The notes: generated by a model from the letters alone, not told the origin. Counted from the first letter of the stretch, positions 35,328 through 48,392 are shown. The stretch: DNA of 64,000 bases from Plectrocnemia conspersa (GCA_009617715.1 VTFK01000557.1:62001-126000), one strand, 5' to 3'. A program made the numbers and translations.

Positions 35328-37087
35328 AGTATTTATTTAAATGAAAATATTTTTTAAAACAATTCCCTGTTAAATTGCACACATTGAAATTTTTCGATGC
35401 AATAAACTAAAAACAAATAAAAATTTGCAAAAACATATTGAAATCAGTACAAATAAAAATAGGTATACAACGTAAGTGAAAGTATACAAATTAAAAGTAT
35501 AAGTAAATGCAAGTATTCAAATTGTAGGACATTTAGTCAAATTTAAAACAAAATTTAAAACTTTTGTATTTTTTACCTTTTTTTATTTTTTATGAATAAT
35601 TTTACAAATTTAGAAATATCTATTAATTCTCAATTTTCTTTTTTGAATTATATTGTCTATTTTTATTATGTATTGTATTGTGTATTAGAATATTTTTTTG
35701 CTCTTTTTTAAGCGTTAAAGGAGCCTTGCACACAGGTGAAAAAAAATAGGAACTGACTCTGTATATGCATATAAAATATGTATTTGTGTGAGAAATAAAA
35801 ATATGATAAAATAAAGTAATAATTATTTGAATAATTATATTATGCTACGTCTCAGGTAACATAGCAAACATCTGTATTTTAATTGGAGGAATAAAGGTTG
35901 AATATGACTGTTTAGAATGTCAGGCATCGTGTTCCATACATCTTAGAATATCAATATTAAATTGCGAATCGTTCATGATTTTGGTAGTGAGACAAATAGC
36001 GTATTAAAATAATATATTAAAAAAAATGTACATGTTTTGAAGATAAAGTTACAAGATAAAGCACTACAAAAATAGAGCTAATAATTTTTTGTATAAAAAA
36101 ATATAATTGCCCTTAGAATTATCTTAGTTGATTAGAATTAAATGTATATATCTAATTCTACCAGTAGAGTTACAATTACATCAATTAAATTTTAATGTTA
36201 ACATTTATGTGGATAATAAATTTGAGAACAAATATTTAGCAGAGACATCTCGTGAAAACTTGTATATTTATATTACATTAAGTCAAGCTTTAAACCTTTA
36301 TAAATCTAAATATTTTAAATATTGCTTTATCTATATTGTAGTTGCAACCTAACTTAATATTTCAATTAAAATTTAAATATGTAATCTATTTTAATTTCAT
36401 ATTATAAAAATCTTAATATTTAATATATTAGTAGTGATTTCCAACAGCGGTACGCGTTTATGTTGCATGCAACCAATGTATAAATATACCTATTATAGTG
36501 ACATTATTTATTTGTTTTTTTTTCTAAAATTTCAGGACAGGATATTTGCGAAAAGTACATTCTTAAACAATATGTGTTTGTTTATAAACAGGTTATGTTT
36601 GACAACGTCTAGGCGTCAGTAAAAGGTAAAATAAAAGATTTTGCTATGCAAATACAGGTGTAGCTAATTTTGTTTATTATTATAAGGTATTTAAAAAACA
36701 TTACAGTTTAAGAAAATCTAAACCCTTTGCTCAAGTGGTAAGGATATGCTAATGCAAATGAATGTTTTTAAGCAATAACATTGTTGAAGCTTTTGCTGCA
36801 TCCAAAGACGAAAATCTAGTATTAAAACATTTTACTGGTGAATGAATAGTCATTCTTGATATAGCTTTAAAATTGGTTAACTGTATAACGTTAAGGTCCA
36901 CAAACTAGATAATTTTATTTCGTCGAAGTGGTAAGATAAAATGATTCTAAATGTAACTGTGTTCATTCATATCACAAAGTAAGGTGGGTTTTATGCAATT
37001 AATCTTCCCCTTCCAATCAATTTTAACTAATCCTGTGGGTTTTTTTGGGACGAAACTAGAATATTTGCTTTTATTTGCCTCTGTAGC

Positions 37088-37168
37088 AGAGGGCACGCCC
37101 AGGGCGTAAAATTGCCCCCCCCCCCCGTACATTTTTTTGCAGGGTCATAAAATCAGCATTTCTTAAAA
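37088..37168 (-). mobile_element. Fragment of the 54.5 kb GC-rich element
   Basis: The reverse complement reads GATTTTATGACCCTGCAAAA, then AAATGTACGGGGG and GGGCAATTTTACGCCC. This parallels 54634-54690 of the element at 54.5 kb. Confidence 0.5.
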
Positions 37169-37639
37169 ATAATAAATTGATTTATAAATTTAGTAAGTTT
37201 CACTGTAACGTATTGGATTGCATAAATTTTAGTAAGTTTCAGTAACCTGCCTTGCGAACTGGTCCTATGTTTAATGTTTGCTCAGCAGTCAGTTCTCTAT
37301 AAAAACAAATAAACAAAAAAACAAAATACATAGTTTTATTATTTCAATATTATTTTTATTTAACTAAAACGCCATTTCTTTGTTCGTGCATTGTACAAAA
37401 AAGTCACACGTTAAAATAAATTAAAATACAAGTTACAAAGTGACATTTATCAGTTAAATTTATTATAATTATATTTCTGCTTAGAATGTTAATTTTTATA
37501 AAACGTAGCTAGATGGCACATCTTTAAGTAAAAGTAGATAAAACACATTTCAAAAAATTACAACACAAAATGACATCCCTAATTAATTAAATTATTTTAA
37601 ATTGTAAATATTACAACACATACTTAAAATATTTTTTGT

Positions 37640-37696
37640 AAATGTTTCGTTACAAAATGATTGGCGTTAATGCAATACGTTACAGTGGGGTAAACA
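37640..37696 (-). mobile_element. Family-2 TTAA MITE, single end
   Basis: TTCGTTACAAAATGATTGGC then GTTAATGCAATACGTTACAG and TGGGGTAAAC. It is collinear with 29080-29118 and 46000-46048 for about 50 bases, with no opposite end nearby. Confidence 0.45.
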
Positions 37697-38769
37697 TAAA
37701 TAAATAGTGAAATAACAGACTTTGTAACATGAGAATAACAAACAAGGTGTAAATAACAGACAGCTTCATATGAGATTCAAATCCATGTCATTCGGGTTTC
37801 ATAGATTAACCACTCGCTTATTGCAGGGCTGTGGAGTCGTTTTTATTGTGTGTTTTTTTTAAAAATAGTAATAGTCGTAAAAAAAAATAGTAATAGTTGT
37901 ATAACTTATTGTGATCAGATAAAACCCAGCGAAATCAGAATTTCAGTTTTACACATTTGTAAAAATAAGCATTGTTTTTAGAAAAATTGCCATAAAATAA
38001 AAACAGAAAATATTTTTTATAATGTCATTTCAGAGAAATCATACCGGAATACTACTCAGAAGTAAAAAATTCACGGCAAAAGCAATAAAATCATGTCGGT
38101 GCCGTCGTTACGGGGAACGCTCGTTACCGAGCGCTCCCACTGGTGTGTCGTGTCGCGTTTTTTGTTTACATAGGGATTCATTTGGAGTGGGTGGGGGGGG
38201 GAAGTAGGGAATTTGCCTCTCCCTTGAATTTTGCTAGATGAAATACTGTGAATTTTAATGAAATCTAAATATTAAAAACACAACAATTGACTAGCCAACT
38301 TTTGCCCCCCCCCCCTCCTGGAAAAGTTAAAATGACGTCTTTGTGTTTACACTGACAAGTAAGGCAGTTTGTTTCTAAACCCAAGGCAATTAGTTAATTA
38401 TTATTAATTATAGAGACCTAAAACAATTAGTTTTATGGGACTCTTTTTCGTAACTAATTTCATCGCAATGATTATGGGTGGTCCCAACACCACTGGTTTT
38501 GATTTTTAATTTTATTTGTGCGTTTCAGTTTCTGTGTGGTGATTTTTAAATTTATTTTATCGTTATGTTGGAATAAAGCTTTAGTAGGTTAAATTTAACT
38601 GAATTGAATATTATTTATCGACATCTCTTGTTGAACGTTGTAAATAGATCTTAGCCAAATATCAAACCAAAACGAAAATATTTTATAAAAAATCAACTAT
38701 TTATTTTTTTTTATTTAATATTTATTAGTATTCTTTTATAATTAATTACATTACTATTTTATTCTTTGG

Positions 38770-39130
38770 CCGCTAGGTGGCTAGAACAGGTGGTTACACA
38801 GACAGGTAAGTTTGCAGGTAAACGGACACGCAGGTGATACAGCCAGCCGCATACAACCAAAGCAACAACATAGGCGTATCTCGCTCGGGTCGGTGAATGG
38901 AATTCGGAGTCAGTCGTGGGAAAAGAATGCGTTCAGTTCCTTTCCAGAACTTCTCTCATTCAACACCGACGAAATGCAAAATTAAGCTCTAACTTCCTCC
39001 AATACGCTACTACAGAAAGTTCCATCCCTTTTGATAAGCAATTCAATGCGCTTAGGAATATTAATTTTGTTTGCGACTCGTAGTCATGGCAACGAGGCAT
39101 GCACACGTAAGCAGAGAAGGCAAACGTTCA
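38770..39130. promoter_or_regulatory. GC-elevated patch
   Basis: Less AT-rich than its flanks. It contains ACAG/GTAAGTTTGCAGGTAAA near 38800, donor-like sites that could end an untranslated exon. No coding evidence. Confidence 0.2.
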
Positions 39131-40700
39131 AATCGCGGACAACTGTCCAAATAGTCGATCGAATTCTTATGATACAATTGAAACACTGTTTGTTTTGTTT
39201 TCAAAAGTATATTTTGTATGACTCATTATTTTTTTAATGTTCTGAAGAACCATTTATGAATCAGTAAAAGAATATCTCACTGTTTTGTGCAAAACTCTCA
39301 TTGTAACTATAATACACAAGCAAAAATTATAACAAAAAGAATGCTTCTATAAATTTCATGCTCCACAACATAATGTTAATAATGGTTTAAATAGTATAAT
39401 GTTCAACCAGATAAGAGTATTACGTCCTGTGCGGTTTCGATTTGCGTACATTCGCAATTATTCATTACTTGCAAGTCTTGTAACCATTCATTGGAGATTC
39501 TCTGAATTGATATTACACATAGCTTTTTATTGGGGTTTATCGTTATGTTGTGGTCCTAGGTTGCATTCTAGGTGTACTAGAATAGCTGCATCGCGTGTGC
39601 ATGGTCCGTGTTTGTAGTAAATTCCCATGGGATCGATCAGGACCGAGTGACCCACTTGGTACTCACGATCGGAGGGTGGGTGTTCAGTGGGGATGAGGGG
39701 GTACGAGTCATGAGGCTCTTTAAACGAACGAATTTAAAACAGGTTTTGTGGTAGACCTCATGTTTGTGATTCCAAGTCGAAATTTACATATGGGACGTAC
39801 TAGCCGGCCGGTGCAGTGGCTTCCAAAGCTCTATTTTTATCGTATTAATGTAACATATGCAAGGTGTAAATAAAAATACATAAATAAACATTTAGACAAT
39901 TTGGTACAATTTAGATGTTTCGAGATATTTTTAAGGTTATATGAAATGTTTTCTACGTGTTTATAATTTTATTTTTTGCAATATTAAAATATGTATTGCG
40001 TCGTATTGAACTATGCTTTAGTTATACTTGATCAAACAGTCGAAGTGGGAAGCGGCTGTTTTCTTGGTCGATGCGGCGTTTATTATTAATTATTATGTGT
40101 TTAACAAAAAAAAATTTTGTTAAACACAATCGAATTAATCCACAAATTACCATTTAATAACAATGATGATGTAAGTTCTAGTTTAGAAAGAGATTGGAAA
40201 ATAAAACGTAATTATTTCAACTGAATATTTTGACAGAACCACAAATTGCTGCACACTGAATATGGCCCCCTTTATTCAATATGTACTTGTATTGTATCTC
40301 AACCTTTTGGGTATACATACATTCGTTATTTTTTGTTAAGAATCATCGCCTAAAAACGAGCTTCAAAGCTTTGAACGCACAACATTTATTTCCTGCATTA
40401 GTCGCTTACAAAATAACAAAATATGTGAAATGTTGGAGTGGTCCAATTATTTTGTCACACCACTGTACATATATTATTAAACTGTATAACTTCGTAACAG
40501 TGCTTCGAAATCGGTTAAATTGGAATGTCGTCATTTTAATGAATATGAGACTTGTGATGCTCGAAGTGTTCTTTTTTAGGCAATATGTGCGGTTTTTATG
40601 AAAGTGCTTTGAAATTGTTTATGAATGTCCATTCAGTAATAGAAAAACTATGTTTCTTATTAATATGGGACTCAATACTTTTGTGAAGCTTTTTTAAAAT
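39131..40700. other. Intergenic or intronic, no gene seen
   Basis: AT-rich with a mixed-composition patch at 39600-39830 of unknown origin. ORFs here (for example 40281-40601) have no recognisable family. Confidence 0.4.
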
Positions 40701-41135
40701 TTACCCTTTGAGTAGTGAGTTAATTTGTTAGTATACACCTGGAAGTAAGTTAATTTTACGTATTTGCATTTATTAGTATGTTTTATTAATTTATTTCAAC
40801 ACTTTTTTATTATTAAATTTATTTTACATATATTTTATATATTATTCAGCTTTTATGATTTTTTTTATATCAATTAAGTCTCTTAATATATATTTTTAAA
40901 TTAATATAAAATATTTTTTGTTATGTTCATTTATTTCGCACTCTTTAATTTATTTGAATTATTTTGTATAGAAATCAATTACATTTAATCAAATAATAAA
41001 AGAATATTATATAAATATTTTTTTTTATTTCTTATTTATTTAGTTGTATATGTAAATATATAATTATCTGCAGTATCTCAAAACAGTAAAAGGTTGACCA
41101 CCGTACATGTACGGCGATACCGCTTAAAGTGTTAA
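40701..41135. mobile_element. piggyBac-like MITE P, long copy
   Basis: TTAC 40701-40704 and TTAA 41132-41135 flank about 427 bases. The start is CCTTTGAGTAGTGAGTTAAT and the end ...GGCGATACCGCTTAAAG. It shares the CCGTACATGTACGG palindrome (41101-41114) and flanking blocks with 34137-34339, and carries extra AT-rich middle sequence. No ORF. Confidence 0.65.
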
Positions 41136-42394
41136 TAAGTGTATATTTTTAAAATCTTATAAAAATATTTAGCTAAGCTTTTAATGTTAATTATGCACCT
41201 TTAAGTATAAAAATTAAAGAAGCTTTGAATTTTCAGGTGTTCTTGTAGATTTGTGGACCCTTTTATATTATATATTAGGTGTGTATTAAATTAATTTTAT
41301 TAATAAGTTTTGCTTAAAATAAATTATTTGTTTGATATATCCTTTGTTTTTCTGCAATTTTCAGATAAGCTACAAAGCAGAAATTTTGCAAAATGCTACT
41401 TGAGTATGATAGTACATATTTTGATGTCACTTGCCATAATAAGTTATGACAACTAAACTTATTGATAGATAATATAGGTTATACTGTGAAAAGGAAGCTA
41501 TTCATGTCATCTGCTCCGATTTGTGAATTGTGTTAGATTCGATCAAAGCGTCAATTTTCTATCGGTGCGAACTTCCGGAAAACTTCGGAAGTGGAAACTC
41601 TGAAGGTTTCCTCGTGCTCACGTACGCCCGCAAAACACGTAATATTCCATCACGTACTTATAAAATATTATTGCTTAAAAATAGACCGTAAAGTAAATAT
41701 TTTTTTAAATACCAAAAAGTAGTACAATAATATCGTATATTACTTTTATCTTTAGCAAACGTTTTGAAGAGTAAAAAACATGTGTCGCCGAAACGCAAAT
41801 AAAACTGATGATAAATATTAACATTTATATTTTTTCTATGTATTTTTACACAATTATTTAATTATCTACAATTAGATTTTACAACACTAAAATAATTACA
41901 GTACACAACTGTTTACATCATTAACGTATCAGTACTATATAGTATTCTATATAATATATTTATTTTTTATTTAAAAAATCTAAATATATTTGCACACTAC
42001 AACGCTTTAAGCCTTTTCTAAAATAATATTTAAATATAACATGTTTGTATCTAAAAGATCTAATAACCAACCCTTTAATATTTTTTCATTAAAAAAGGCA
42101 ATCGCTTAAAATGTTTAATATCACTTTTTATTATATCGACATAACGCCACCGACATACTGTGAAATTAGGCAATAATCAAAATTCCTAGGGATATGTATC
42201 AATTACATTTTTAACACTGCAAGCAACATATTTACATAGCATGCAGTTTTGGAGTAGCTACTTAAAGTTTAAGCACTCGGAATAATAATTATACAATTTA
42301 TGAATATATTATGTACATTTTTGGCATTATTATAGCAATAGCCCAGGAATTATGGATAACACTGAATTTAGCACATTGCCGGCAACACTAAAAA
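41136..42394. other. Downstream region of the FAM43 gene
   Basis: AT-rich. TTTATT at 42127-42132 is AATAAA on the - strand and is a candidate poly(A) signal for the FAM43 transcript. A short GC-elevated patch at 41520-41640 contains CTTCCGGAAAACTTCGGAAG. Confidence 0.35.
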
Positions 42395-43806
42395 CTAGTA
42401 TACGTGACTAATTCCTTCGCTGTTAGCTAAAATTGAAAACTTAGGCGTTTGCATGCACTTTTGAACGGTATCGGATAATTCTGAATATCCAGATTCTACA
42501 CTGCATGCACTGTCACTGTCACCTCCGGTTTGATCTTCCTGATTACCTTCTTGCGATGAACTTTCATCGACGTTATTCGAGTCGGGCGGATAAGTGGATA
42601 ATCTTAGGTAAGTTCTGTAATTGACGTAGTTCTCTCCTAGAGGCACCAGATTCACTTCGTCCCCGCAACTAGGAGGACCAGTTTCGCAGGATGACGAGAA
42701 ACACGAGCTATCGCTGGGGCTCGAACTTGTCTCGTAAGCTTTATCGCACATTTTGCTCTTAGCGGAAGACCTAGAGCTCCTCAGCGAATCTTCCCTCTCC
42801 CTCATGAACAGCTGTTCGTAACTCTGAACCCTTTCTAATACGCTGATCTTCTCAGTCTCTTCTTGATTCTGCATACAAGGCAAAGAGCTCATCTCCATAT
42901 CGGAAGACGTTACAGTACTAGCAGTCTCGCAGCCGCTAGAAATAGACCCTTCGTCGCTATCCAAGACTATGAAATTAGTCTGACATCTATCGTCGACTTT
43001 GATCTCGTCCTTTTTATCAGTTTCGCAATAAAACACGTCATTATCTTCTTCGTTTTGGACTATATTGACTACTAAATCGCTAGACTCTGAAGAATTAGTA
43101 TCAACCTCATCTTTGGATTCTTCATTATTGACCAGTGATTCCGGTAAACTGATCATCCTATCTTCTTTCCGCCGCCCCAATGTATAAGATGGGAATATAT
43201 CTTCAGATCTAAAGCGTAGTTTTGATTCAGTGTTTTCTTTGGTCCACGTGTTTTTATTTTTCTCTTCATTCGCCAGCATCTCTTCTTCGTCTTCTTCCGA
43301 GCATAATTCTTCAATAGCCATCAGTTTAGGAGCTGATTTTGATCTTTCTAAAGGAGGTTTATAATTATTTCCACCGACGCTCAATAAAATCTTCCGCCTC
43401 GGTAAACTAGGATTATCATAAACACAGTTCGCCAGACTCAATCTAGCGTTCTGTCTGGCGATCTTGTCTTTCTTGAACTCCACCAAAGCTTGATGTATTC
43501 TGTTCTTCAACTCCGTAGTCATTCTTTTTGAGACAGATTCTTTCGAGCATAGTACAGCGTGGCATCGCAACTCATGCTTGAGCTTCCTACCTTCGTGTCT
43601 ATACACCCAGCAGAATATCTTCGGGAATTCAGGCGGACTTGTGCAAAACGTTATTCGGTGAGCCCAATATTCGGTGAGACCATGTTCTTTTGTGATTCCT
43701 TTAAGGCCCGAGTTTGTGATGGACAGTTTCATCACGACATCCGGTTTTGTAGATTGATTGTAATTTCTCCAAAGGGTAGAAAGCGGCTTATCTACGCATC
43801 CTTCAC
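42395..43806 (-). CDS. FAM43-family protein, terminal coding exon
   Basis: 469 codons from a TTCTTTCGCAG acceptor (AG at 43807-43808) to TAG at 42395. The first two bases complete a split codon, giving GEGCVDKPLSTLW at the exon start, which aligns with the middle of the vertebrate FAM43A/B PTB (PID) domain. Residues 25-115 continue the domain (MKLSITNSGLKGI, YWAHRITFC, FPKIFCWVYRH, LRCHAVLCSK, ALVEFKK). Residues 148-161, YKPPLERSKSAPKL, are the family signature after the PTB. The tail is acidic and Ser-rich (EELCSEEDEEEM and later) and probably disordered. FAM43 function is poorly known; a PTB domain suggests an adaptor binding NPxY-type or phosphoinositide ligands. The upstream exon with the protein start and the first PTB strands was not found in the window. 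The family call is firm; FAM43A versus FAM43B is not resolvable. Confidence 0.9.
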
Positions 43807-45632
43807 CTGCGAAAGAATAAAAAAAAGACCATCAATAACACAGTAAATTAGAGAGTATCGTCACAATTTCATGTCAAGTATGAAACGTCACGATATATGA
43901 TATGATATTCGTGACTGAGCCACAATATTTATCATGCACTTTACATGTATACTCTTCTTCCGCGTGATGGTTAGTTATTGCTATTTGTTTTATTAAAAAA
44001 TACCATCAGTTCCGCAAGATATGCATACACAAATAATATATTCATGCGACCTTAAGCGAGGGTCAAAAAAATGAGAATGGCCCTTTACGGAAAAAACCTT
44101 GCGCAACAAAAAATCGTGTTTAATTAGAACAATTAGTGATAAAGGTTAAAGGAGCATTGGTCGCTGGATATTATACTGAAAAAGTATCTCCGTATCTATC
44201 ATATACACACAAACGGAAAGTAAACGCTTTATTAAAATAGATACAACCTTAATCTGAATAAAAATAGACTCAATTGTGTTCATTGTTGATAGAGACATTA
44301 AAATAAATTTTGCATTTGTATTAAATATATGGTATTTGTATTAAATATTTTTTTAATCTATTTATATTTAGAATGAATCACTTGAGCTTGTAAACAAAAA
44401 TAGTATTATTATAAACAATGATAATTAACAAGAAAGTGTTTGTTGTTCTGTGAAAATTATGTATTCCAAATACCCCCACGGTTCGCATGAGAAATGATAA
44501 CATAACAAAAAATATAGAGCAATATTAATGTATTAATAACAATTAGATATTTATTTATTTATTTATTTAAACACTCGTATTTGTTAAGATGGGTGCAATA
44601 GTGCCCTAATGATTAAGTTAATAAATAATTTTCAGAAATGCTTGAAGATAATTCAGTGTATACATAATTGTATTTATTTATCATTTCATTATATTTAATA
44701 TTATAATTTTAAAATAAATATTTTTCGTTACAAAAATACGTATTAAATAATACTTATAAAATATTTATGAGCTACTAAAATATTACTGTATTTTATTATT
44801 AGTTTAAAAGCAATCATAAATTAATGATTATTTTATTTGCAATTCAATATATAAGATATGATTTTAAACGTTGGATTTCCAAAACAGAATATATCTATAT
44901 ATATAAACTATTAAAATGAACAGAACTTCCATATATTTTTAATTATTTTAATACAAAATAGTAAACGATAAAATATTTTTATAAATAATGATCCCCGATT
45001 TGGGAATACGTAATTAATAATTAATTTCGTTAAGAATCACAACTTGATTTTACACCGTAATTTAAAAATAGATACCCTAATTAAAAACTTCGATAAATTA
45101 AACGTAAAACATTGCGAAAGAATTAAAACTCTATACTCTCTAAAAAAATATGTATATGTAAATAAAAAATAATTAAAAAAGTGGAAAAGAAGGAAGAGAA
45201 AAAATATACATTCAAAGGTGATTTTTATCAATACAAAAATCCACCAAAAATAGTTAAGCAGGAAAGAGATCATGCTATAATGAATTATGGCATAAATAAT
45301 GAATATATTTACATATTTTATTATTATAAAAAATATCAAGAAATGACATTTTTATTTACAGCAAAAAATATTTTTTTGATTTTTTTTTGTAATATATTGC
45401 GAAGTACGTATCTTCATTATTTATATAAATATTTTATCGTTTAATTAACTTAAACTTCGAAACATTTTTACTAACTTAAAAACATTAGAACCAAATGTTT
45501 CGATGTTTAAATTAATCCGACATTCACTTTAATAGTTTATTATCCTTCAGCCTCCATTTTCAAAATACATAGTTTTCCAGCAGAAACAATATGTTTTATT
45601 AATACAGGAAAATAATCAGAAAAACATAATAT

Positions 45633-45890
45633 TATAGTCGACCCCCCTATAGCGTAGAGATTGGGACTACGTTATAGAAAACTAGAAATCCATACAAAAT
45701 TCGAAGTTAAATTCTTTCAACTGTTTTTGTAAATTTAACGAAATCAGCAAATCAAACTTTTCCCCCCATTTTTTATGTATTAAATGACCTTGAATTTAGT
45801 TTATAAACAAGAGCACGTGCTTTATGTTCTTATGTTGCGACATGCGCGCGAAGAATATTCTTGATATAGCGAGTGCCAGGAGAGTTAAAC
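45633..45890. mobile_element. Possible Tigger/pogo-like relic
   Basis: TATAGTCGACCCCCCTATAG followed by CGTAG and, 15 bases later, its inverted theme CTACGTTATAG. A diverged candidate right end, GATATAGCGAGTGCCAGGAG, is near 45871. The ends are poorly matched, so the limits are uncertain. Confidence 0.3.
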
Positions 45891-45999
45891 GCAGAGTTAT
45901 TTTTTTGCATAATCCTAGAATGAATAAATAATAAAAAATAAATATAAATTATCTCTTACACCGATATTGTTTTTTTTTATTGTATTTTAATGAAAATCT

Positions 46000-46048
46000 T
46001 CCGTTGTAACATAACAGGCGTTAGCCCAATACGTTCCAATGGGGTTAA
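46000..46048 (-). mobile_element. Family-2 TTAA MITE, single end
   Basis: TCCGTTGTAACATAACAGGC, GTTAGCCCAATACGTTCCAA and TGGGGTTAAC. The outer edge reads TTAACCCC on the - strand, which is the best support for a TTAA site in this family. Confidence 0.5.
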
Positions 46049-46699
46049 CACGAGCAATAACTACTTAGTATGTAATGAGACGATATACTAAAATCAAATT
46101 AATTTTATTAATCATAAACTAATCACGATATTTATCCGTGAATTTAGGAAAATATGGGAAATCTCATCTGTGATAATCAACAGATTTATTATTAAATATT
46201 AATTCAAAAATACGATTTTTCAGTCATGATATAATATTAAAAAACAATAGGTTAAATATTGGATTTGAATCCAGGCCTTTCAGGTTTTAGTCACCTACTT
46301 TAACCTACCGTTCATTGAATCGATTGTTGAATCGATTATTCATATCTAAACATCCTTCTTTTTATTAATATATTTATCTAACCTATAATTTTTCATCAAC
46401 ATTTCTTCGATGGTATCTTATAGTTGTGAAGTCAATAAATGTATTCAGAAACATAGATAAAATTAAATTATATAGGAACAATCCCTAAATTTAAGACTAA
46501 TATTATGTTAATACACAATAATAAAATTAAACATATCTCATTCTTAGTAGTTTCTATGAAATCACGTTATATTATGTTTTACATCTTGATTTATTATTAT
46601 TATAATAGGTATAGGTTAATTATTAACCGAATCTAAAATTAAAATTGTTCTAGAATACTATTTCACGATTGTAACTAAAGCCATATTGATTATAATCAA

Positions 46700-47060
46700 A
46701 CGTTCTATTTGAAATGGAAAGAAATGGCGCTGCTCACATTGCGCACGCGCGCTGCGCCATTTCGAAAGTGTTGCGTGTCGCAATGCCGCAAAACCAAACA
46801 CCAAAAAACTCGGCCATTAACGCGAATATTTGTAAAAACACACACTCGAGAGGGGGACAAGAAAAAAATATTGAACAAATGTGTTTTTTGCGAATTTATA
46901 CAAATACGTGTGATTCGAGTGTCGCGCAATTTGTTTGAACAATTCATAAGAGACCTCCCGCAACAACTGCGTATAATAATAATGCAAACTAACGATGATT
47001 GATGTGCGACGAAGGACGATAGGCGGCAGACATCCTTCGACCTGCACCGAAATAACTCAT
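46700..47060. promoter_or_regulatory. GC-elevated patch
   Basis: Starts with ATGGCGCTGCTCACATTGCG then CACGCGCGCTGCGCCATTTC, an imperfect inverted repeat around GGCGC/GCGCC. Overlapping ORFs of 74-97 codons on both strands have no recognisable family. Possibly a promoter or untranslated exon. Confidence 0.25.
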
Positions 47061-47497
47061 GAAGATGGACGCGTTGATTACTTCCGAAATTATATTTAAG
47101 AAAATAATGAATTCAGCATTGCATACAATCGTGCCATTGTAAAAATTCACAGTGTATTATTTAATTGTCGCATGATTAACAATAATTTTAGTTAAATGCT
47201 TAAAATTGCGTCTAATAATCAATAATGACTGAAACGCGTGTCTACTTTTTATTGTATAATTTATTTATTTTTAATGCTAATAATTATGCTCAATATATTA
47301 TGCACGATTGTTAATTTGATGATAAGTTATAATAGCAACTAATCTATGTAGGTTATTATAGTCACAATAATATGTAATATAAATACACATTTATAAAAAA
47401 AACGTTGCGGAGGATGTTAACATAAATGAAATTTTAATGCGACCTAAAAATCGATGTAAAGAACGACAAGTAAAAACAATTTCTTAAATTGTATAAT

Positions 47498-47517
47498 AAG
47501 GAGGACATGTCCTCCTT
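47498..47517. repeat. Perfect 20-bp palindrome
   Basis: AAGGAGGACATGTCCTCCTT is its own reverse complement. It stands out in AT-rich surroundings. It could be a dimeric binding site (it contains ACATGT flanked by symmetric arms) or a MITE core. Confidence 0.6.
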
Positions 47518-47974
47518 TTTACGCGTGTAGGTATATTTAATTATTATATTATATATATGTACATACATATATGAATGAGAAAGAATTAAATAATATATTT
47601 TAAAATATTGTAGAGTTTATAACTATATTATATTATAATTAGCCTGTACATTTGTTTCAAAATAAAAATTTATGCAACTCAAAATATTAGTACTCAAAAT
47701 TCATATCCATTAGATTATCTTAAGCGTCCGTTGAGTAATTAGATTGGTGATGAATTATAGCAGGTGTTATACGAAACAAATTAAGAGCCAATCGCATTAG
47801 GGTCTAACTCTACCTCCAATAGTTTCAAGGCCTAACGTTTGCCGATTGTCTGATAATTACAAAGAACTATGTTTATTCAGTGGGATACCATCAGCGTTTT
47901 GAAGCTTATAAAAATAAAATAGTTTAATGAGTTTGTATGGTAATTTCTGGTTATTGTGCGTAGTCTGTAATATC

Positions 47975-48010
47975 TCTGAGGTTGCAGGTTCGAGCCCCGG
48001 CAGCGGTACT
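47975..48010 (+). mobile_element. tRNA-like SINE fragment
   Basis: GAGGTTGCAGGTTCGAGCCC contains a good RNA polymerase III B-box (GGTTCGAGCCC), followed by CGGCAGCGGTACTCG. No convincing A-box or cloverleaf surrounds it, so a SINE or tRNA relic is more likely than a tRNA gene. Confidence 0.35.
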
Positions 48011-48357
48011 CGAATTTTTATTAATAAAAATGCGCTAATATTAAATAACCGGCCTCAGCTGCAGTCAGGTTACAACAGAAGATTTAATAAAAATAATAAA
48101 AAATAAAATATAAATATTGTTGAGCCAAACATAAACAAAGAAACCACAGACAATGCATTTCACATAAGAATATGACATTGACAAAGTAAGCAATTTCAAA
48201 TCTACCGTTACACCAGATAGTCTAATAAGATACGTATAAGACTTTAACAAAGAGTCTAGTTCCGCCTTGAATCATCAACATTGGTCAGAATATCGAGAAC
48301 TGTAAAGTACGTTAGACTTCCTCTCAATTCTTAAGTACAGCAGTAATGAACCATTAC

Positions 48358-48392
48358 TTCCAAGTCGGAAACAAATTGCTTCCGACTTGGAA
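48358..48392. repeat. Perfect 13-bp inverted repeat
   Basis: TTCCAAGTCGGAA (48358-48370) and TTCCGACTTGGAA (48380-48392) around a 9-base loop. It would form a stable hairpin in RNA or act as a paired binding site. Confidence 0.55.

Larger units (their letters stand above)
34340..38760. other. Intergenic or intronic, transposon fragments
   Basis: Holds a hAT-like end at 34959, a lone MITE terminus at 35298, a family-2 end at 37640-37696, and GC-rich transposon fragments at 37088-37168 and about 38185-38345, the latter with poly-G and poly-C runs. No gene recognised. Confidence 0.45.
43807..46699. other. Intron of FAM43 gene: AT-rich with transposon pieces
   Basis: Follows the FAM43 exon on its 5' side, so it should be intronic. 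It contains a (TTTA)n run at 44545-44568 followed by LINE-tail-like sequence, a pogo-like element at 45633-45890 and a family-2 end at 46000-46048. No upstream FAM43 exon was seen. Confidence 0.45.

Noticed and set aside
46705..47047. Overlapping 74-97 codon ORFs on both strands
   Set aside because: Mutually exclusive frames over one GC-elevated patch with no conserved motif.
47975..48010. tRNA gene
   Set aside because: There is a good B-box, but no acceptor-stem pairing or A-box at the expected distance. Treated as a SINE or tRNA relic.
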